Made by a program: the position numbers and the translations under genes. From positions 1 to 64,000 of the forward strand of contig CAUDNR010001680.1 of NCBI GenBank assembly GCA_958430865.1: a stretch of DNA of 64,000 nt, given 5' to 3'. The notes beneath the pieces are model-generated. The model did not search any database. It had not been told where the DNA came from and was given only the letters and a program-made list of their open reading frames with translations. This DNA is from Entrophospora sp. SA101. Lineage: Eukaryota; Glomeromycota; Glomeromycetes; Entrophosporales; Entrophosporaceae. This document shows positions 11,701 to 24,516 of the stretch, piece after piece (positions within the stretch are counted from its first letter, which is position 1; every line of letters begins with the position of its first letter).

Positions 11701-13197
11701 TGCTTTTTTAAAATTATTAGAAAGCATTCTCATCCCAAATGTCCTAAAATAACAAAAATCACATATTAATAATAATATGACAATGGTGATATAATGATGA
11801 TGATTATGATGATGATAATAGCATGTTATATTAATTAATACATCACCATAATGTTTGATTTATTTTATTGAAAACATCTTTAAGAAATGGATAATATCTA
11901 CTGACAAAAATCTATAAAATAATAATGATGATCAGTTGGACAGTTAATTGGTCATCATCTATTCATTTGTTCATTTATTCAGCAACTAATAAATTAGAAT
12001 TTTCATATAATTATGTTACCAGTTTATATTCAAAACATTTCCAAAAGTGAAAATATAATATAGTAAAATTTTGTCCAGGTACAGGAATTCTAGTAAATAA
12101 AGATATAAATAATACATATTAGGAGATGACACACCTTTACCTTCACTAGGAACTTGGATAATTATAGTTGAACTGGTATTGTGGAAATGGGTAGAAATTG
12201 ATGATTAAATCTTGCAAACAAAAAAAAAGCTTTTTTAAAAAATTGTTCCAAAAAGGAAACCGGTTTACCTTTTTTAGTAAGATTTTCCATACGACATCAA
12301 ATTAATTATAATTACCCGAGCTCCCCCTCAAACCACTCACTACACTCTAACCCTTTCCTCCCCCATAAAATTTAAAAGAAAATAAAAATTAACATTACTG
12401 TTGAAGTTGAGAAATCCTAGTATTGATATAATATGCTAAATTGCAATCCAACACCAAGATCAAATCATTTGGTGCCAAATCTTGTTTTAAATACAACTGT
12501 TGAATATGATCTCTGTTACTTGAAAATTCATTCTCTATGGATTTAAGGTCAAAATCATTGTTTAACATAACTGAAATGTGTTTTTTAAATTTATCAAATT
12601 CATAAACTTGACTTGTTAAAATATTATTGTTGTTGTTGTTGTTGTTGTAATAATTAGTGATTGGTGTTGCTAATGATTTTGATGATGCAGATGATATGGC
12701 AATAGGTTTTGTTGTTGGGTATGGTGAATATGGCGAATATGGCGACGTTACTCCTACTGATTATTGGGAGGAAGATGACAATGATTGTGGACATGAATAT
12801 TCATGTACAAATTCAAAATTACACCCATATAATAATCTTTGTGAGTTGAATTGATGAAAAGATAATTTGAAGTAAAATTACCATTATTATTACTCATAGC
12901 ATTACTCATAAGGTGGTGATTCATGGTGTAAAGGCCATTACTCATGACGTAAAGGCCATTGCCATTACTCATGGTGTTGAGTCTATTGCTCATGGTGTTG
13001 TTGAGGATATTATTGTTGGAAATGGAAGAAGCAGTAGTGGTAGTGGTAATTGGTGATTGCTGTTGCTGTTTCTGAATTTTTTTAAATTTTTTATTAGTGT
13101 TATTTGAAGTGAGTGGTAACCTTAATCTTGCTGCTGCCTCCTCTATTGCTGTTGTTGTTGATCTTTTATCGCTTGTGATTTCTCTTGGATTTTCCAT
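8726..13197 (-). CDS. Cullin family protein (scaffold of a cullin-RING ubiquitin ligase)
   Basis: Scaffold subunit of a cullin-RING E3 ligase: the N-terminal repeats would bind an adaptor and the C-terminus the RING protein. A Ser/Asn-rich leader of about 200 residues comes first (exon 1 13197-12882; exon 2 12756-12399, spliced in phase NNN|VGVTSPYS). Cullin-repeat exons follow, including SIKELGLYDSFKYAFLENSR and GTYLKLIKQQIEFEIDKVTY (11416-11130). The homology domain includes DKPYFMKHYKKKFAKRLLYH (about 10310), LTGSYWPKF (about 9890) and RRDGANRNLKWLHSYDNLII. The winged-helix/neddylation end contains RIDSRIMKLMKLHKRYQHN, with the Lys expected to receive Nedd8 aligned in LMK, and finishes LIKRQFLRNEGKNVVYVP at TAA 8726-8728. 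There are at least a dozen small exons, all apparently in phase. I cannot place it in CUL1/3/4 by eye; it is diverged. Confidence 0.85.
12618..12650 (-). repeat. Coding trinucleotide run (poly-Asn) in the cullin leader
   Basis: A (GTT)n run on the plus strand, read as AAC/AAT on the coding strand, gives about eight consecutive Asn residues in cullin exon 2. It is one of several Asn/Gln runs in this window and is likely length-variable between strains. Confidence 0.7.
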
Positions 13198-13719
13198 TGT
13201 TTACACTCGAAATAATTTCTTGGATGATTGTTATTTTAGTTTTAAAAAAAAGAGGTTAAAAAAAGAGCTATAGTTGTTGATATTTACGTTAGTAACCAAT
13301 TGGGTTTGTGTAACGGCATATGTTTAGCCAATCAACAATACTCAACGAATAAAGACCCGCCTGGACATCATTCGGTTTGGGACGGGGTTTGGAAGCTTTC
13401 GACGTTACACATTATATGATCTAATAAAATTCATTTCATTTTTATCAAAAATTTTTTGTGATATCGACATGGGGGTATATCAGAGCGAAATTATGTCATT
13501 TTGGGCACTCCCCCTTGGTTTACATTACAATTGAAGATGGGGACGGTCGATCCAAAAGTAACATATATTCTTGGAAATCATTTCCTAAATAAAAAATTTG
13601 ATCAGACGGTCACACACATATATCAATTCCATATTAATATCACGAATGTTACACACTAAGATTTCACAAAACCAAAACTGTCCGCTATATAATTGTAATG
13701 CTTATTTCTATATTGATAT

Positions 13720-14280
13720 ACAATAAGAATTATCATTAATAACATGCGTAACAACAATTCGTTTAACCATAGATCTCACAATGGTATTATTATATACGTA
13801 CGCGCAACAACAATTCGTTTAACCATAGATCGATCTCACATTGTTATTATTATTATATACAATAAGTAATACGCGTAGCAATGATTCGTTTAACCATAGA
13901 TCTCACAATGTTATTATTATATACAATAAGAATTATCATTCATAGTAGTATCGTTACCTATTACCATCAGTTGATTTTTTTAATGGTTGCATGACAATGA
14001 TTCATTTAACCATAGATCTATTTTTGATTAAAGACAATTAACAACACAATGTTATTATAAAATCATCATTAGTAGTAATATACTTTTTTAATGGTTGCAC
14101 AACAATGATTCTAGATCCAAATAAATGTTATTATTATCATTAACAATAGTATCATTACCTATTATCATTGATTTTTTTTAATAGTTGCATAACAATGATT
14201 CATCGTTTAATATACAATAGGAGTATAGTAATAATACCTCGCGTAACAATAATTCAACCATAGATTCATATTAAATACAA
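13720..14280. repeat. Degenerate tandem repeat array, about 7 units
   Basis: A unit built around GCGYAACAACAATTCGTTTA, ACCATAGATCTCACAATG and a following TTATTATTATATACAATA recurs at about 13746, 13802, 13870, 13988, 14095, 14185 and 14239, decaying from left to right. Spacing varies (about 55-115 bp) because the AT-rich linkers (some with TCATTACCTATTACCAT) expand. It has no coding potential and sits between the 5' end of the cullin and the 3' end of the phospholipase gene. Confidence 0.75.
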
Positions 14281-14846
14281 TATTATAAACCTGTATTATG
14301 TATTATTTTAAGTGAATGTATAAAATGAAATAAACTAACAATTCTAATTATATTATTCAAAGATCTTTATTAACCCTTCCTTCTATTTTAAATATAATCT
14401 AGATCAGTAAATAATAATAATGTAATAAAAAGAACAAATCTCTCATCAAAACCTAACCAACTCTTGTACTTGGAGCCCATAGTACCTTTGTTGTTGCAAC
14501 ACTTGAAGTTCAACGCATCATTTAAAAAGGTATTAGCAAAAAAACTCAATGTATAATTAAAACGAAACTTAATAGAAAAGAACTTTTTTTGAAAAAGATC
14601 AATGAAATAAAACTTTAGACGTAAAAAATCTTCACCACTACTTCTCTTTCACCTTGGGGAACCAAAATTTTTTGGATCAAAAAGTGCATTTATTTTATTT
14701 GACAGTTTTGTGAAGTCTTAGTGTGTAACATTTGTATTGAACCTCCCTCCCTCTAGTTAATATTACAAAAAAGCATGTGATTATATCATAATCGATATTT
14801 TTTATTTCAATATATACAAAAAAAATTTCAAGATATAAATCTCTTT

Positions 14847-16603
14847 TTAGTATGTAATGATCCTGTCATCTTCACCAAAACATCTAATTTTAATGTCATC
14901 ATCCCAACTAATGACGGATTCACGTTCTTTGAATGGTGTTACCAAACTATTCCAAAGTACCTTTGAGATATATTCATGAGATTTTTTACTAATAAAATCG
15001 ATGGTTTTAATGTGAGTAAAGGAGAAAAATTTTTGAAATTAAAAAAAATAATATATATATATTACCTTGGATGAAAACAGTCAATATTACTTAATCCATC
15101 AATTGGAAAAGTGGTTAAATTTAAATCAAATCGATTATGAACAATAGCAAAATCATTTCTTTCTAGTTTAGAGTAATCAGCAACTATATTTTGTAAAATG
15201 GTATTATATTTTGCTGCTAAATCATCCATAATTTTTCGATTTAGAACACCAAATTCGCCTTTTTTTTTTTACAAGAAAGCCTTTAATTATTTTTTTCAAT
15301 TAATGATAAAAAAATTAATTTTATAAATATTTACCTGGAGCAAATGCACAAGTACACTCGAAATTTATATAAGGAACATCATACCATCTACAATATTTTT
15401 GTCCATGTGTCACATCATAAACTTGAGATACATTGAACACTCCCATTAAATTTACTATTGTATTTGGTATTCTATTCATAATGCTGTCAAGCGTGTCACG
15501 TATAACCTTTTCAAACTTTTCAGGTGATGTGTTCATATTATTACAACTTTGACATAAATCATTATTTCCAATGAATAAATTCAAAAGCTGATGATTATAA
15601 TTATAATTATAACGATATTATTAAAATAAAAACAGATATGTATAACAAATAGTTATTATGAATTAATTAATTACCTTAAACTTTCCATCAACAAATCTTG
15701 TACCTCTATGAGATTTTTCAAGATTAAGTTGCCATAAAAGATAATCAACTTGTTTATAAATATTACTTGCCATTGCACCAGATTCTGCACCATTCAAACG
15801 ATCTTGTAAAGGTCTGTATTGATACGGTAAACAAAATAAACCTAATCACAAATAAATAAATTATTCCATTCAATTAAAACCAATTAATTAACAAGCAAAA
15901 TAATATTTAATAAAAATAAATAAATTAAAATTAAATTAAATTAAATGCCTTGACATATATGAGTCAAATGATCTCCTAAAGACGCTCCAATCAAGCCATA
16001 TCTAGAATAATAATTCAAAAATCTTGCCAAGCTAGTTGCATTTTCATCACCACCAATTGCAAAACTTAAACCACGATTCTCGTATAAATTTCTAGGATCA
16101 AATGGTTGTATAGATTCATTGTAGTCATGATCGTTGTCATCATCATTATTATTTAAATATTTTTTCTGTTGCTGTTGCTGCTGATCTAGTACATATAAAA
16201 ACTCTTGGTCCTTTTTAATTTGTTTTTTATGCTTTTTATTAGTTGATTCTATCAAAAATTTCTCTTCATCATGTCCACGTAGACCTTTTGCACCAAATGC
16301 TGCCGTGATACTATCGCCCAACGCCATTATATAAGTGATATCATCTGCTCTCAAATCATGAACTGTCAAATTTTCGACATCACGTGGAGGCAGAGTTGGA
16401 CATTCTTCAATTGTGTCCACATACTTGACTAAATTTGACTTTGTGGTGATATTTGATGAAGTGGTGGTGTCAACTATTACTAAATTCGTTTGACCATCAT
16501 CCGCTTTTTCTAATAGAGGTATTGTGAAAATAAATAAAAAATAAACTGTTGCAACAAAAAAAACTGAAGCAAAGCTTATTGTCCATATATTTGAATTATT
16601 CAT
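14847..16603 (-). CDS. GDSL/SGNH phospholipase B-like protein, N-terminally membrane-anchored
   Basis: A predicted lipid esterase hydrolysing acyl chains of phospho- or lysophospholipids, like animal phospholipase B1. Residues about 7-30 are a single hydrophobic segment (ISFASVFFVATVYFLFIFTI), so a type II membrane protein or signal anchor is likely. SGNH blocks are visible in order: GDSIT in IMALGDSITAAFG (block I Ser), FAIGGDENA (block II Gly), LFIGNNDLCQSC (block III Asn) and NIDCFHPS (block V D-x-x-H). A Gln/Asn-rich insertion (about residues 135-170) separates blocks I and II. Exons join as HICQG|LFCLPYQYRPL, FVDGKFK|LLNLFIGNND, FAPG|EFGVLNRK and FHPS|LKSHEYISKV. The stop is at 14847-14849. 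The first intron (15948-15842) appears to use a GC donor. The start at 16603 is the only Met before the anchor. Confidence 0.88.
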
Positions 16604-16895
16604 TTTTTTAATTTTTTTGATGGGAAAAATTTAATTATAAATATACTAAAATAATTTATACTTATTGTTATAATAACTTGTGATGTCATTATGACCTTGC
16701 ATAACTATGAAGGTACAAATTATTGATAAAAATGGTTAACCGATGATTAACTTATGATGCGAACTCCTATTTCTGCGCAAAGTTCCAAAATAGATAATTT
16801 TTTCCCTCAAATACAGAAATCATGAATTTTTGATTAATAATTAAGCAAGGAATTGGTCTTTGCAGCAGCCGCTTGCATTTCTTTACAGATTCATT

Positions 16896-17112
16896 GTAAA
16901 CTAGTAATTTTACATATCACGGGAAATCAATAAATAAATCGGAATGATTTACCAAAGTTGTACGCAAATAAAATCGGAAAAACTGATCGAGAGCCATTCA
17001 CTATTCACTCGCATCTGTACAGGTTTTTCCCAATTTTATTTGCGTGCAACTTTCGTAAATCATTCCCGATTTATTTATTGATTTCCCGTGATATGTAAAA
17101 TTACTATTTTAC
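16896..17112. repeat. Long inverted repeat (foldback element), arms about 85 bp
   Basis: The left arm runs from AGTAATTTTACATATCACGG through AAATCAATAAATAAATCGG to CGCAAATAAAAT (16903-about 16985). The right arm (about 17020-17105) is its reverse complement with only a few mismatches and single-base gaps. The loop is about 35-40 bp. The homology extends a few bases outward on each side (GTAAAMTAG). This is typical of a foldback MITE; the transcript would form a long hairpin. Confidence 0.85.
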
Positions 17113-17371
17113 CATATTTTTCAAAAAACACATTATTTGAACTTTTATTTGAGAGTACTACGTAAAACAAGTATAATAACTTATTGATAATTTCTGGATT
17201 TGAGTTTCATTTATTGTTAAACCAGTTTCTTACTGGATGCACTAATGACAGGAATTGATAAATAATAGGAACATATATAATTATTTAAAGAAAGAATATT
17301 GCCATTATGAAGGTCGCGATGGACAAAATTTTTAGTTCATCTTTCAATTTATTAAGGCTTCCATATTTTAT

Positions 17372-17712
17372 ATATTGAATTATTCTTTTGTAATTAAGTC
17401 TTGTGTAATCCTATACATCATATCATAATCAAAGATGTTTTGTGAATTGTATAATGTTTTTAATGCTATAATCAAGCCTTCACCAATACTTTTACCATCA
17501 ATTATATATTTATTACGATTAATCCAATTAGCTTTGTATGTAGTTGCAAAACCACCTTCACCTTTCTTTCAATATTATTATCATCTATTGTTTCGTTGCC
17601 ATTAGTTCATCTTTCAGATAATAACCCCGTACCAGAACATATGTGCCATGCCTTACATATTGCAAGTTGAGATGTTCCGAAAAGATTGTTTGAATAATCG
17701 TTTGTGATAATT
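17372..17712 (-). pseudogene. Protein kinase (TKL-type) pseudogene fragment
   Basis: On the minus strand, reading from 17712, an N-terminal segment FGTSQLAICKAWHICSG resembles the region before the kinase domain in the expanded kinase families of arbuscular mycorrhizal fungi. It is followed by an in-frame stop, then GEGGFATTYKANWINRNKY (Gly-rich loop with the GxGGFxxxYKA pattern) in a shifted frame, then IALKTLYNSQNI (the VAIK-like Lys strand). No catalytic loop follows. A frameshift, a stop and loss of most of the domain show it is dead. The kinase identity is good; the family placement is by memory. Confidence 0.6.
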
Positions 17713-17842
17713 TATTTATCTGACGATACAAATATTAAAAAAAAAAATCAGATAATCAAAAATTTTTAATGATAATCTTTTTATATATATATACACCATT
17801 AATTTTTATTTTTACTTTTTTTTAAAACAATAATAAATAAAC

Positions 17843-19621
<1,779 letters not shown>

Positions 19622-20760
19622 AAAATTAGAGAAATTTCTTTAATTTATATTTATTTGTTTAATGTAATTAATTGCATAATAATTGGATAACTTTGTATTT
19701 TTAATTTTTAATTTTAATTTTTCAGAAGTCTCTAATATCTATTATAAATAAAAATATCAAAAAAAAAAATCTCTTCAAAAAACACATAAATCTAGTCACC
19801 CCAAAACCAGAATGGGAATGGTACAATTTATCAATTAACTAAATCTAAGAATTCTACCCATGTCATAAGCTTCTTTCCCCTTACTCACATAACCTTTCCA
19901 GTTTGTTTGTTCCTGACTGGTTCAATGGCTTCCACAGTAACATACATTCTTTAAAGCGCATAGAAAAAATTCTATCTGCTACACATACTGTATGTATTAT
20001 CGATCAATTCGTCACAGCGCTGTCATATCAACAAACACTCAACAAATCATTTGCTCACTTTCTTTCATTTTCTTCTTGCACCTAAAAGATAATAAATGTA
20101 AACTATTTCTTTTTGACTTTCAGTTGCTGCACCAGAAAAAAAGGCTCTTGCATCCTTGATTGAGATCCAAAGAGTGAAAACTGCGACTTGAATTATTATT
20201 TGCTGATATATAACTCACGTGAATTTCGATTTTATGAATAACTTTTTGTGGAATGAGATCAATCAATTATTTTTAAAGCACTTGATAACAAAATAAATGG
20301 TATCAATCTTTGAAAAATCAAATAATCGCAAAATAAATAGTACCGGAGTTTATATCTGAACACGGAGTTTTGATGCTTTGAAAATTTTACCAAAAAACGA
20401 ATTATATATGTCGTATAAAGATCTATTGCTGCTGAATCGAATAAGATGTTATGATGCTGGAAAAGGCATTAAATAGTATAGATGTCTATTTTAAGATATT
20501 AGGTGGTGTTGTGAAATTTATTTTTGAAGTTTTCAATCCTGGGATTGTAAAAATCCAAGAGATTGCCAATGGGCATTTCCATGAGTGAAAACTAAAGGAA
20601 CAGAAATTATAAAAGATATCATTTTCCATCCTGATACCCACTCCTATGGATAGTAAAACTCGCTCTTTTGTCAAAGATGAAATTATTTCTCTATGTTTTT
20701 GTTTATTTCTAGATTCTTTACGGTTTTGTGTTTAAAACCTTTTACTGTCTATGATAAACA
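19622..20760. other. Intergenic region
   Basis: No supported gene. The ORFs at 19903-20085 (plus) and 20486-20674 (minus) show no domain. The latter part leads into the decayed mobile-element gene that starts near 20780. Confidence 0.3.
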
Positions 20761-20779
20761 ATGGACTTATACCAAGGGT

Positions 20780-21640
20780 TAATGTGGTAAAATTAAAAGA
20801 ATGTCCCAATGGAAAACTAAGACGGTAGTTGACAAAGATGTTGCTGGTGTGGTAAAAAAATTATGCTAAAGTTCATGGATTACCAAGGATCATCAATAGA
20901 ATGACCCAATCAGTTATATTCTTACCAGTAGAAATGAGTTATAAATCAGTGTATAGAAATTTTCTTGCTGGTATTGAGGAAGATAGTAATCAAAATCCTT
21001 GAAGTATGATGCATTCAGAAAACTGTGAATATCATCTGACACCATAAATTCAAATAATGAGTCCCAGAACAGATTTATATTACAATGCTTGTCAAGAGGA
21101 AGAAGCCAAAGAATTACTCAAAAGATTTAAGAACATCTGTCCAAGGCAAATTAGAAAGAAATTATTATAATAAAAAACCAATTTGGTGGAAGAAAGTAAG
21201 CTAGTTGATCAACATTATCCAAAGGTAAAAAACACAGTATTGTAGTGTTGATGCTACTGCTCATTATATTTATAATTGAACCAAAATGTTCATGTACCAC
21301 ATTCTGATCAACAAATAAGATTTATTACCTTAGTCCTCATAAAGTCCATTTATTTGTTATTCAAGATGAAGCAGTAAAGGGACAAGAGCAAATATTACCA
21401 GCTTGAACCTGGAAATTGTACAACAAAAATACAACATATTTTATGGTGATTATTTAATGAAACTGAGAGAACCAACATATGAAGATTATGTCAGGAAATA
21501 TTTGCCAAATGATCACTTTTTTGGTGATTATATGGATTTAGTAGATAAAATATTGGCAATTAATTGTTATTGTTATTATTTTTTTTTATCAATAACTATT
21601 ATTGTTGATAGGAATTATTTTTTATAGATATACAAAATGG
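20780..21640 (+). pseudogene. Decayed mobile-element open reading frame
   Basis: Plus-strand segments in shifting frames spell AKVHGLPRIINRMTQSVIFL, then MSYKSVYRNFLAG, IQIMSPRTDLYYNACQEEEA, KRFKNICPR, NVHVPHSDQQ and PHKVHLFVIQDEA, separated by many stops. The order HGLP ... MxPRTDxC ... H(I/V)PHxxxQ ... KVHLFxxxDEA matches a repetitive transposon-linked protein family I remember from fungi and invertebrates but cannot name. The open stretch 21403-21627 (YEDYVRKYLPNDHFFGDYMD) may be its continuation. It is clearly inactive. Confidence 0.4.
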
Positions 21641-22256
21641 ATTAAGAGAAGAAGAGATGATGATAATGAATATGGAGAAGAAAAGAGGGACATGAAAAGA
21701 GAGTCAATATAATTTTAGGCAAATTCAAAGATCTCATTAAATTTTACTGAATTGAACAAATTTTTAATTAACAGCAAGTAAAATGTTAACAGTAATAAAT
21801 AGGTTGAGATAACAACAATCACCGCGGATTACAATTTCGATAATATGATAGTAATAATGATCATTATCATAATCATGATGATAGTACAATTGTAAATACT
21901 ACACAAACTACATATTATCATCACCACAACTACAGAAACAGCAGACATGGTGCTTGATCAACAAATCATAATATCAGACAAACAACTACTTGTGGATGTA
22001 ATAAGAGGAAAATTTTTTTTTAAGTGGAAATGCCTTTGTTTATTTGAACTAATAATGGCAATATTTTAACATACAATAGCATGGACTTTGATGATGATAA
22101 TATAGAAGGCGAAGAACAAGAAATTCAAGATATGCGTTAATCTATTAATTAATTAATAGTTTACTATGTTAAATATTTAAATATTTTTGATACAGATAAA
22201 ATTTTATTCATGGATTATTTTTGCAAGCAAATAATTAGTTAACGCTTAATAGTTAA
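21640..22256. other. Intergenic region
   Basis: AT-rich with runs of ATGATG/AATAAT; fragments of acidic-looking frames (near 21650 and 22081) have no domain. It holds the short 3' flank of the zinc-finger gene that ends at 22257. Confidence 0.3.
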
Positions 22257-22921
22257 TTAAATAAATACATCATAAAAAATATCTCTGTGTCCACGTCTCT
22301 TATGCATTTCAAGGTTATTTCTGGAGACAAATTTTCTGTTACATCCACCTATGTCACATTCAAATTTTTTAATTCCAAGATGACGGTTCATATGTATTTG
22401 TAATAGTGCATCAAGTTTAAATGATTTGGCACATTCTGGATATTCACATTTGAAAACTTTTTTTTTTTTTAGGTGAGCTTCCATATGTCTTTGTAATGCA
22501 TCTTTATGAACAAATCTTTTGAAACATCCCGGATATTCGCATCTTCCAATATGAGTTAAATTATGTTTTCTAAGATTAATTCTATTTTTGAAGGTCATGT
22601 TACAACCCGGAGTTTTGCAAGCAAAGCCCTCGTCACTTTGATCTGTTATATTGTGACTGTTATTGTCATCATCTCCACTATTGTAATTATCGTCGGTAGA
22701 TATATTATGATTTGACATCGTTAGATCATTGTCATCATTATCATTTACAACTTCTTCATTACTATAATTATCTAAATTTTATTATTATTATTAATATAGA
22801 ACTAATTATTTATTATCAATATTATAACAATAAAATAAAACGAATAAGAAAATTTTTTCTTTAAAGTACCTTCTAGAGTGCTTTGGATAATTTGTATTTT
22901 TTTAATTTTTGTTTTGGTCAT
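22257..22921 (-). CDS. C2H2 zinc-finger protein, TFIIIA-like
   Basis: A small nuclear DNA- or RNA-binding protein of 188 residues. Exon 1 (22921-22870, MTKTKIKKIQIIQSTLE) splices in phase to exon 2 (22771-22257). An acidic Asp/Asn-rich leader precedes four C2H2 fingers of the C-x4-C TFIIIA spacing: CKTPGCNMTFKNRINLRKH, CEYPGCFKRFVHKDALQRH, CEYPECAKSFKLDALLQIH and CDIGGCNRKFVSRNNLEMH. The last finger ends in an H-x4-H arrangement near KRRGH. The C-x4-C spacing in every finger is typical of TFIIIA and related regulators such as Zap1, but the nine fingers of true TFIIIA are absent. The Met at 22718 inside exon 2 could be an alternative start. Target unknown. Confidence 0.85.
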
Positions 22922-24516
22922 TTTCAAGTGATACAAACCATCTATTACTATTACTATGTATGTAATAGATAAAATATTATTTTGAATTGAAATTAGATTT
23001 TATTATATTTTTTTTTTTTTTCAAAATAAAAGCAAAAGACAAAAAGAAGCTCTTTTCAAATACTTCAAGAAGAATATTTATATGGTCAGGATTTTAACAA
23101 ACTAGTCAAAATTGTTCAACAGCTCTAGTCCATTTTTATTTTTGTTTAATCAATATCCTCCCTCCATATATATAGTAATAGAATAATATGTTAAGTTTAT
23201 TCTACTTTTGCTCAATTGGTTGTTTGGGCTTTAGCTTTTGCTTGACTTTTTCCTCAGTTAACTATTGAATAATAGTTTTCCTTATCCTCATTAATTGCTC
23301 TTTAATTTGCTGATTGCTTTTTTTCTTGCTCTCTTTTTTATTTTTCACTTTTCAGATTTTAACTTCTGATCCTTGTTGTCTGTAATTGGCTTGTGTCCTC
23401 GTTTCTTTCCTTCAATTGTTTAATAAAATTCTCATGATTTTCCTGTTCTCATCACATTCTGTTTTACCCCTTGTTGGTTAATTTCCAATTTCCAATTTCT
23501 GAATTACTCTGCTTCATTTTTTGATTTGTTTCCATGGTCAATCCATTTTCTTTTTCAATCTCTTTAATTAAAGCTCCCCACAAGCTGCCTTGCGAGCCAA
23601 GCTTTATCTTTCATTAATAGGTCATGTTTGTATTTAGTTTGCTTTAGTTTTGTTTAATCTTTTCGCCCAATTCATATTCTAATTGGTTGATTTCAACTAA
23701 ATTTAGATATCAATTGAATATTGGCAATAAAGAAAATAACAATAATAGTAGTTGTTGATATAAATAACATGAATCAATAGATGAATGTAATTTGTTAAAA
23801 CATCAAATGTTAAAATCTGCAATTATTTTTATTATTATAATTTACTTTTTTTTTTTTTGAAAAATAAACATAAAATCGATATTTATTTGTTTATTGAATC
23901 AATAGATTTAGATCAATGATGTTTATCTGTAACAATTCGTCAAAATTTGCTTTTTTTTAGTGTAAAAAGAAATATATTTTTTTGTCTCTAAAATGAACAC
24001 TAAATTGTTTATTTAATAAAATTAATGGATTAGATTTCAACATTGGATTTGTTTTATTGTTTAGAATCAATATTTTTATGAGTGAACACAAAAAATTTTA
24101 AAATGCTTAAAAATTTGATAATCTTGCCTAGAGAAATACAAACAAGGAAAGAAGTTTCGTAAAAGGCCATATATATTAGTGTTAATTAATAAAACATGAT
24201 TCATATTTCGCAATCTTTCTAGTGTTACTCTATTTTTATTGTTACTAGAAATTATTTTTAATATTAATGTTATTATTATTATTATCACCACAAGGGGGAA
24301 AATTCAATTACTACAACTATTATTATTATATCGACTAAAAAAATAATTTTTGATCTTGATATTTTTTTTGTGAATAAAGGTTTTTTTTACATAGCTTCAC
24401 CCTTCATTACATGATATGGTAATGTGATTACATATTATTGAAACAAAAAAAAACAAAAAAAAAATATGTGCAAAATCTCAAAAGTTCAAAAAGGTTTGGT
24501 TATTGATTTATTTGAT
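22922..24516. other. Gene-free stretch with a pyrimidine-rich decayed region
   Basis: 23100-23700 is C/T-rich on the plus strand; its complement is a Lys/Glu-rich, stop-broken pseudo-coding sequence (for example KKRGHKPITDNKDQKLKSEK near 23350-23410). It looks like an old fragment of a charged, coiled-coil-like protein, but I recognise no family. 23700-24500 is AT-rich with homopolymers and no gene. Confidence 0.3.

Noticed and set aside
12120..12300. Minus-strand frame WKILLKKGKPVSFLEQFFKK in the cullin gene
   Set aside because: Falls in what looks like the intron between the exon ending at 12399 and the exon starting IPVPGQNF; including it gives no cullin-like continuity, though a small extra exon cannot be excluded.
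12657..12854. 65-residue plus-strand ORF with GYGEYGEYGD repeats
   Set aside because: Antisense to cullin exon 2 and its preceding intron; a shadow of the SPYSPYSPY coding repeat.
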